Source: Batrachochytrium dendrobatidis JAM81 (Eukaryota > Chytridiomycota > Chytridiomycetes > Rhizophydiales). Taken from it: a stretch of DNA of 64,000 nt. A model generated the notes under the pieces. That model made no database searches, was not told the DNA's origin, and saw nothing but the letters and a program-made list of their open reading frames with translations. The stretch lies in contig NW_006281103.1 in NCBI RefSeq assembly GCF_000203795.2, forward strand, positions 1,125,658 through 1,189,657. Reading direction: 5' to 3'. Position 1 is the stretch's first letter. Each line of letters opens with the position of its first letter. A program made the translations under genes and the position numbers. Positions 57,629 to 64,000 of this stretch are shown one piece after another.

Positions 57629-59194
57629 TTAGTTGTTGATATTGGAGTCCTTGATGGCAGATTCTTCAATTAAACTCGGAGCATGCTCGGAAAGTTCTGA
57701 CCGCATTTGAACTGTTGCATGCACATTTGAATCGTTTTGATACATATCATCATCTAAGACATCCAGAGTCAACAGCGGATCATTGTCATAAAATGGTACA
57801 AGAAACCGAGGATCTGTCCAAAACAACATTGTTCGCTTTGGAAATTGGTACTGGCAAATTTGAGTAAAATGTAAATCAAGTTGACTAGCAGTCTCGAATG
57901 CTTTGCAACAGGTGAAACACGCATATTTGCATGTTTGTGATCGGATATAATTAATTAATCGAATAACGTCATGAAAACTTAAATCTAGATTGGAAGCAGT
58001 AAACCAGATAAGCTAAATATATATGGGCGATTTCAAGTGAAGCGCATGCAAGATCAGAGAATATATAATCTTACGATGTTGCCTGGCAAGTTTACGCAGA
58101 TCAAATCCATGCTGTGATATCATATGCTCATGAGCACCTTCAACCGACGGTAAAACTGTTTCTTCAAACAAACACATTGTTGGCTCTTCTGCATCATCTT
58201 CGTTCCAATCCTCCCAGTCACTAGTAGCAACAATACATCGTACATTAGCATATTTGCAAATATTCAGAATGTTTCAAACAAACAGCTTCTTACTCCTGCT
58301 CCAAAGACTCTTCCTCATCTCTGTGGGCAATTGCATCTGGCTCAGCATAGTTGATCAGATAGTATCTGTCATAAAACTGATTTTTAGGATTAATTTTGAA
58401 ATGCTTCTTCTTGCGCATATGCTATTCATATCCACCAGATTAGCTTTCATCCTTTCGACACAGAATAGTTGTAGTAAATCACTCGATACCTTTCTTAAAA
58501 TGATGTTCGATTTGAAAGTGCGCTCACAGTATATACACTCCAAAGCAGTCAGATGACGATGCAAAGTATCCAGAAACTCGTTTACATGGACTAGGTTATC
58601 TGGCAGTCCAATATTGAAGCCATGCTCACAGAACATATGAGAAAATAGGTCTGCTCTAGTGGGAAGATCCAGTTTGCAAAAAAGACACTGCCGCTGGTGA
58701 TGGGCATCCAATGCTCGCTCCTGCTCTTGTACTCTCAAAACAGCCTCTAGAGTTGTTTGACGGAATCTAGCTCTGATGATAGAGTCTTGGTGGTTAATAC
58801 CAGAGCTAGTATTATAAACAGTCGGGTCTGATCTGCCAAGGTAATAGTTGGCTCCGACCTTGAATGAGTCGAGAATGGATATTCCATGAGAATCAACCTG
58901 ATGGGCCCAGTAGTGAATGTATTCGTCCAAAAAGGGCATAACATGCGGTACTTGGTGGATATGGATGGAATGCACTTGCTGCAGATGCTTCAATGCTATC
59001 ATAGGATCCTTTGTTGGTTTAAAGTCTGTTTGATGACAACCTGGCCAAGAACAAACAAACACAGATCTACTCCAGAACACTAATGGTCTAAGCCTTGCAG
59101 GCAACGAGCTGTCGGAATCACTTCCAGAATCAATGTGATGGTCATGGCTTTTCTGTAGCAACAACGGACCATCCCGACCTGATTGATCCTGCAT
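57629..59194 (-). CDS. ZNF277-like C2H2 zinc-finger protein
   Basis: Spliced minus-strand gene from the ATG at 59194 to a stop at 57629. The first finger is CSWPGC ... HLQQVHSIH. The second is CLFCKLDLPTRADLFSHMFCEH, followed directly by the family-defining FNIGLPDNLVHVNEFLDTL. The third is CIYCERTFKSN, continuing into HMRKKKHFKINPKN and YDRYYLINY. An acidic SDWEDWNEDD stretch and an HMISQHGFDLRKL finger follow. The last exon holds CFTCCKAFETASQLDLHF and ends in an acidic tail with no further domain. In animals ZNF277 binds PRC1/Bmi1 chromatin and ribosomal protein uS5. Its role in fungi is not known to me. It is divergent from the TTI2-like gene with 58 bp between start codons. Confidence 0.86.
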
Positions 59195-59252
59195 CGTATT
59201 TGCCGCGAATCAAGTTTACCAAATATTCGACAAGTTCAATCGTTACATTAGA

Positions 59253-62200
59253 ATGACCCGATTGCCATTGATTCTGGACATCCCTCATGAATCAGGCCAT
59301 TTATCGACCCTCTCTTCTGTATTAAAACTGCTTTTGGCTTCTGTTACCCATGACACTGCGTGTGAATCCAAACTAAACTCTCTCCTGTCTTGTTTGCAAG
59401 ACCTTGAGAATAAATCACAGCTGGATTTGTTGGACATCTATTCAGAGATTGCTTTGGTCACTGAATCTCTCATGGCTAAAACTGTTGAACATGATCTTAT
59501 TGCTAATACTATCAGAGTATGTGGCTATATAGACTGAATAGGCGCTGATCGATACTAATTATTTATCATTGGATTGTAACAGGCATTAGCAGATTGCATC
59601 CATCAACTCAACCCACATGTTCAAATCGAGTCTGCAATCTATGATGATATAATGTACCTTATTGTACAGGCTTCTAAGCATGCACATGTGAATATCTGTA
59701 GCAGTGCATGGTATCTACTACGACAGTTAATTTCATTGCCTAGCCAATCGGCAGCTGCATCAAAAGGTATTGATCCACTCATGACCAATCACCATTGATA
59801 ATGCCAATAGCCTCATTGTATCTACAATATAAACACTAATGTATTGGATCCAGATGTGACTAGAGAAATTATGCTTAAAGGATGTGGTAGCCAGCATGAT
59901 ACCGTTCGCATAGAGGCAGTACAATGTCTAGCAGGAGCTTATGCGATTCATAAAATATATCTGGACGACTATATACGAGTTTGTGCACACTTGATGATCA
60001 AGGCTCCAGAGTGTATGACTGAGAGTGTTTTATTTGATATCAGACAGATACAAACTGTTCGTTCATATGCTCAAAAACTTTGCAAAAAGGTAGTTTGATA
60101 TGGGATATATTGACAGGCTGGTATTGCTAATGGCGCATTAAATATTGAATCACGACCATTTTATAGATTTTTTCAAAAGATGGATTAGATGATACAGACA
60201 CTGAAGCGCAGCTGTTGCTTGCTAGAGGAATCATAGCAACCCTTCCGGATTTAATCAACGATCAGGAGTTTGTGCTGATAATGTTAAACTGGATAATATC
60301 ACAGTTTCAGCTTAAATCAATTTTATCATCCGAGTCAAAGTGAGATTGGTGACATTGACCACGATATCATTGTTTACCACTATATGTGTATTTAATTCTT
60401 GAATCTAATGATTGTATTAGACTTACTCTTGAATTGCTAGGCTCGCTGCTAGCATCAGAATCGATATGTACTGTGATGCGCAGCATATTTCTCGAAAACA
60501 GTGATAACTGTGATTATAAAGTCAGCTCTGCATATTGGAATATATTTGTAGGACTTGTGGAATCACGAATCACGAATCCGCAATCAACAGGCACAATCGA
60601 TTTTTCATTAAAGGACAATGAAGCTTCATCAGAAATAGTGCATACATGTGTCAATGCGCTCGACGTTCCTTCTATATTTGGATCAGAGTCAGGATGGTCT
60701 TGCAAACCTGCAACCCAATTTGTTACACTAGCACCTCGTATTCTAACTGTGCTATTGTGGTTGCATATACCCGTCCATTCAATATCTCAAAGCAAGTTTC
60801 GTACAACAAATAGCATCATTAGGCGTATTCTTATTGCATGTGGGCAATTTACTTTTAAACCCATTTCGGTTTGGTCAACCACAGAAATCCAATCACTTAC
60901 TCACCAGATTCTTGATCATCTCGTTACGATTACAAAACACTTGGATTTGTCTTCCCTAGTATCTGATCACGCCGAGTCTATACTTACAACATACATCAAG
61001 CCACTGTTTTTACATGCATCATTTGATGAAAATGGAAACTTGTCCAAACCCCAAACAAATTTACTCCAGCTTGACGATTCCGATAAATACTTTGGAAAAC
61101 AGCAGCTATGGAAGGAAGAGAAAGTGGGCTGCGTTTCTGTTTTGGCATTTTGTTGTTTGATGCTACGAGCTTTTAGAATTTCCGAATTGTTGTATTTGAT
61201 ATTTCCTCCTATTTTGTCACTGCTGGATGACCATGAGGCTAAATTTAAACTTTTTGGTGTGCAGCTGGCTAAACACTGCTTTATTATCGAGTCCACACCA
61301 AAAGATCTAGGTTCGAGTGGTCTTGGATTGGTTCTATTTGAGGTGAGTGTTTTTCAATATGCCTAGTTATACTATGCATGCAGATGAATAGGCTATATTA
61401 CTCACTATGCAACGTTTTTACTAATCAGGCATTGTCGGTTGGTACACTCTACATGTCGCAATATGAACTAATGAGCGAGTCATTTGAAGCTGCTCGATTA
61501 CTCCTTCCCCGAATCCACAATTCCAATTCAGCTGCTTTTGCATTGGCTATTGATGCACATTTGCGTGAACGTGTTGTAGCACGATTTACATTTGCTGTTG
61601 GTTTACAAGTTATAGCCATGAGAGTAAGCATTATTGTATTTTCATTGTTGATTCTGGATACAAGTGTTGATAGCTGAGAGTGTGTTTTAGGTTTTGTTTC
61701 ACGAATCCTGTGAATTAATACGACTCTGTCCTATCCTAGTATTCAAGTATCTTAAGGTGGTATCTTAGATATAAATCTATCTTGCAAGCGTTTTGCCTCT
61801 CATTGTATTAAACTGTTGATGAATATTTTGTATAGGTACTACTTAATCTGGCATTGGACGTTCTTGAGATTAATCAACGTGACGTAGAAACTCAAACGAT
61901 GGCAGCAAATACTCTGCTTTTACTGATTGAACTGGGATGGGCAAGGTAACTATAGTCCTTACTATGCTATATAGCTGTATTTTGCAAAAAAACTGTTACT
62001 GTGCTGATATAGTGCGAATAATTTGAATTGTATTTGAATTGTTTAAATAGAATATCAATGTATCAAGGAAAAATCATTAAATCTGTTGCAGAGGCATGGC
62101 GGCTACTGCATTTAGACATTATGACAACTCGTGTAGATTCAGGTAAAAAAGTTTGATGAATAGTATGCATTGATTTCCCGTGACTTGACTAATTAGTTGG

Positions 62201-62465
62201 TAAATGAATTTTGTAGATGCATTGGCTGGATTGAAACAGAAATTGCAGCGAGCTGTTACCATGATGTACCAATGTACTACAAATCAAACCGAGGTAACTT
62301 GATTTCCAGTAAGTGTGTTTAGTCAGAGACTAATTCATCATAACCACTGATTAGATGGATCTGCAGATTTTATTTATGATTGATGGCAAGCTGTTTGGAG
62401 CACTTTCACCAAAACTGTACTCAAGCTGGTCAGAAAGATTCAAGAAAAGTGAAACTATAAAATAA
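59253..62465 (+). CDS. HEAT-repeat protein, probably Tti2 (TELO2-interacting protein 2)
   Basis: A spliced plus-strand gene. The first exon begins at the ATG at 59253 (MTRLPLILDIPHESGH) and the last ends at the TAA at 62463-62465. It is almost all helical, with HEAT-like pairs. The best family signal is in the long exon: WKEEKVGCVSVLAFCCLMLRA, then LIFPPILSLLDDHEAKFKLFGVQLAKHC and a following LGSSGLGLVLFEAL. This LPP-LDDH-K-G-G-F pattern is the Tti2 core. Tti2 works with Tel2 and Tti1 to mature PIKK kinases (TOR, ATM/ATR family). Other HEAT adaptors cannot be ruled out. I did not resolve each exon edge. Confidence 0.65.
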
Positions 62466-62723
62466 ATCTCGACAATGGCTTAAACTGTCAAGCGCCGACT
62501 CTTGATGTTTGTAATAAACGTTTGGACAAGATGAAATATTTGGTTTGTGTATATAAAGCAGGATGCTGGAACTGTATAGCAATATACGCTGCAATTAGAT
62601 TGAGATTTGATCAGCAGTTTGCTCCACCAAACATGGATGCTGAATCTGATTTGAAGTTTCTTATTTCATTGTTGTGGCTTAGTGCTTTATCTACACATAA
62701 CCACTACTTATACAGTAAATGGA

Positions 62724-64000
62724 ATGGAAACTCTTCATGGTTCAAACACATCTTCAGCACCTTCATTTGAAAAGACTGAGCAAGAGCTACTAACTCATTT
62801 ACCTCCACCACCAAGCATGGTTGACCGTATGGAAGCAATGGAGTTACATGCGGATTCAACACATACCAACAAGGACCATCAAGACCTCGCTACCCTATCA
62901 CCAACCTCAAACCCGCTACTTTCTTTCATCTTCAATACTGCAGCATCACTAGCAAGCGGTCTTGGTGGAGTAGATGCGAATGACGATGACGATGACAAGG
63001 GCGTAGATGAACACTCGCCTAAAGAAACTGTTCAATCTTCTCCACCCGCAGTTGCGGCATTTCCAGCCATGACTATTTTACCATATGCACAGCCTAAAAC
63101 TAGCTTTCCAGTCTCAGTACCAGAAATATCATCCGCCAAGTCGAGTGCATCTCCAGATTCAATTGTTGTAAATGGTAGTATCAGCAGTAGCAGGTCCAGA
63201 CCCACTTCAATGGAAAGTACTAGCTTGGGATCATTCATATGGGATTTTTTTCGTACAGGAGATACCCCACTACCATCTACCGCCAGATCTCCTATCTCAG
63301 CCACATCGGCCAATGCATTCAGGGGCCCAAGTAGCTCACCCAATCATCATACCTCTTCGACACAAAGTCAAGCTCCTCCTGATGAATTTCTTGTTGGTGG
63401 TCATTATAGAGGTGGTTGTGACACTGCAGATATATTCTCTGATCATATCGAATTGGATGGTCCACTCCCAGCTTTTTCCGAAACAGGTATGGCTGCACAT
63501 GTTGATGTAAAAATTCGTGGAAGAAATGAGGCAGGTGAAGCAGTCGCAATTTTGTCGTTTGACATCATCAAAGAGGTAAATCTATCGAGCTAAATTGGTG
63601 ATTTAAGCTATACTACTTTTTTAACCCATTCTTTGCAGTTGCATGCATATCTTCCGCCACTTTTGCGTGAAGCATCTTCAATTGATTTACTGTATAGCAT
63701 TGAGCAGCACGGGATCAGTTTGAATACACTTTATCGACTATGCGAAGAAGGCGGGCCATGTTTAATTGCCCTTCGTGATACCAACTCGAATGTATTTGGC
63801 GCATTTTCCAACGAAAGCCTTGGTCCCAGATCTGGGTTTTTTGGCAATGGCACTTGGTAAGATTATTTTTATTCATGCAAATCAAGAGAGTTGCGTATTC
63901 AGTAATTGACAAGAGCGATGCGCTCTAGTTTTTTATGGAAACAGCATGCTGAATCTGGCGAGGTTAGTGTGTATTCCGCAACAGGACTGAACGAGTATTT
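62724..64000 (+). CDS. TLDc-domain protein, OXR1/NCOA7 type (3' end outside window)
   Basis: Exons 62724-63575, 63639-63856 and 63929 to the window end. Residues 1-250 are low-complexity (Ser, Pro and acidic, with a DDDDDKG run) and contain a YRGGCDTADIFSDHIELDGPLP segment. The TLDc domain begins in exon 2: LHAYLPPLLREASSIDLLYS, EQHGISLNTLYRLC, LIALRDTNSNVFGAFS, FFGNGTCFLW. TLDc proteins protect against oxidative stress and can bind and disassemble V-ATPase. The domain is cut by the window edge, so the C-terminal catalytic-like residues cannot be checked. The first ATG in frame after a short upstream open stretch is 62724. Confidence 0.85.

Overview
The window is a gene-dense, intron-rich eukaryotic segment, about 40% GC by eye. 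Introns are mostly short (roughly 60-100 bp), with GTAAGT-like donors and TACTAAC/CTAAT-like branch points. Fungal housekeeping genes sit beside flagellar genes (DRC12, RSPH10B, IFT57) and animal-like genes (TFG, RNF220, ZNF277 types). This points to a flagellated early-diverging fungus, most likely a chytrid of the Batrachochytrium type. The organism is inferred from gene content, not from a marker sequence.

Layout. 1-21 kb: end of a WD40 gene; an unknown single-pass membrane protein; a NIPA-type Mg2+ transporter (-) divergent from DRC12 (+); a TFIIIC zinc-finger subunit (-); a TFG-like PB1 protein (-); an RNF220-like E3 (-) divergent from TIPIN/CSM3 (+); EMC7 (+); Misato (-). 21.7-24.3 kb: left arm of a large inverted duplication carrying an M14 carboxypeptidase. 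25-47 kb: a 933-residue helical-bundle plus Cys/His protein of unknown function (-), ECH1 (+), RSPH10B (+), PSMG2 (-), TRAPPC10 (+), RFC1 (-) and a glutathione S-transferase (+). 47.1-49.8 kb: right, inverted arm with the second M14 gene. 49.8-64 kb: an NDUFA4-like subunit, IFT57, an ADAM-type metalloprotease and ZNF277 (all -), then a TTI2-like HEAT protein and the start of a TLDc/OXR1-type gene (both +).

Three things stand out. (1) The inverted duplication has nearly identical flanks, but the 3' ends of its two M14 genes have diverged and only the right-arm gene has an intron. (2) A family of short non-autonomous elements, with termini reading AGCYGTATTCACGTAAAATG, occurs at least six times: next to start codons, inside an intron, and on both sides of the ADAM gene. 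(3) The 933-residue protein joins an N-terminal helical bundle that looks like membrane-targeting cell-death domains to a Cys/His cluster and long unassigned domains. Together with an in-frame duplication of a start exon and several non-canonical splice sites, these are the main targets for follow-up.

Exon coordinates were worked out by hand from reading frames and splice consensus. Most spliced models keep a continuous frame, and several match the usual family length (EMC7 242 aa, DRC12 209 aa, Misato 565 aa, PSMG2 270 aa). Exact ends are less certain where noted.
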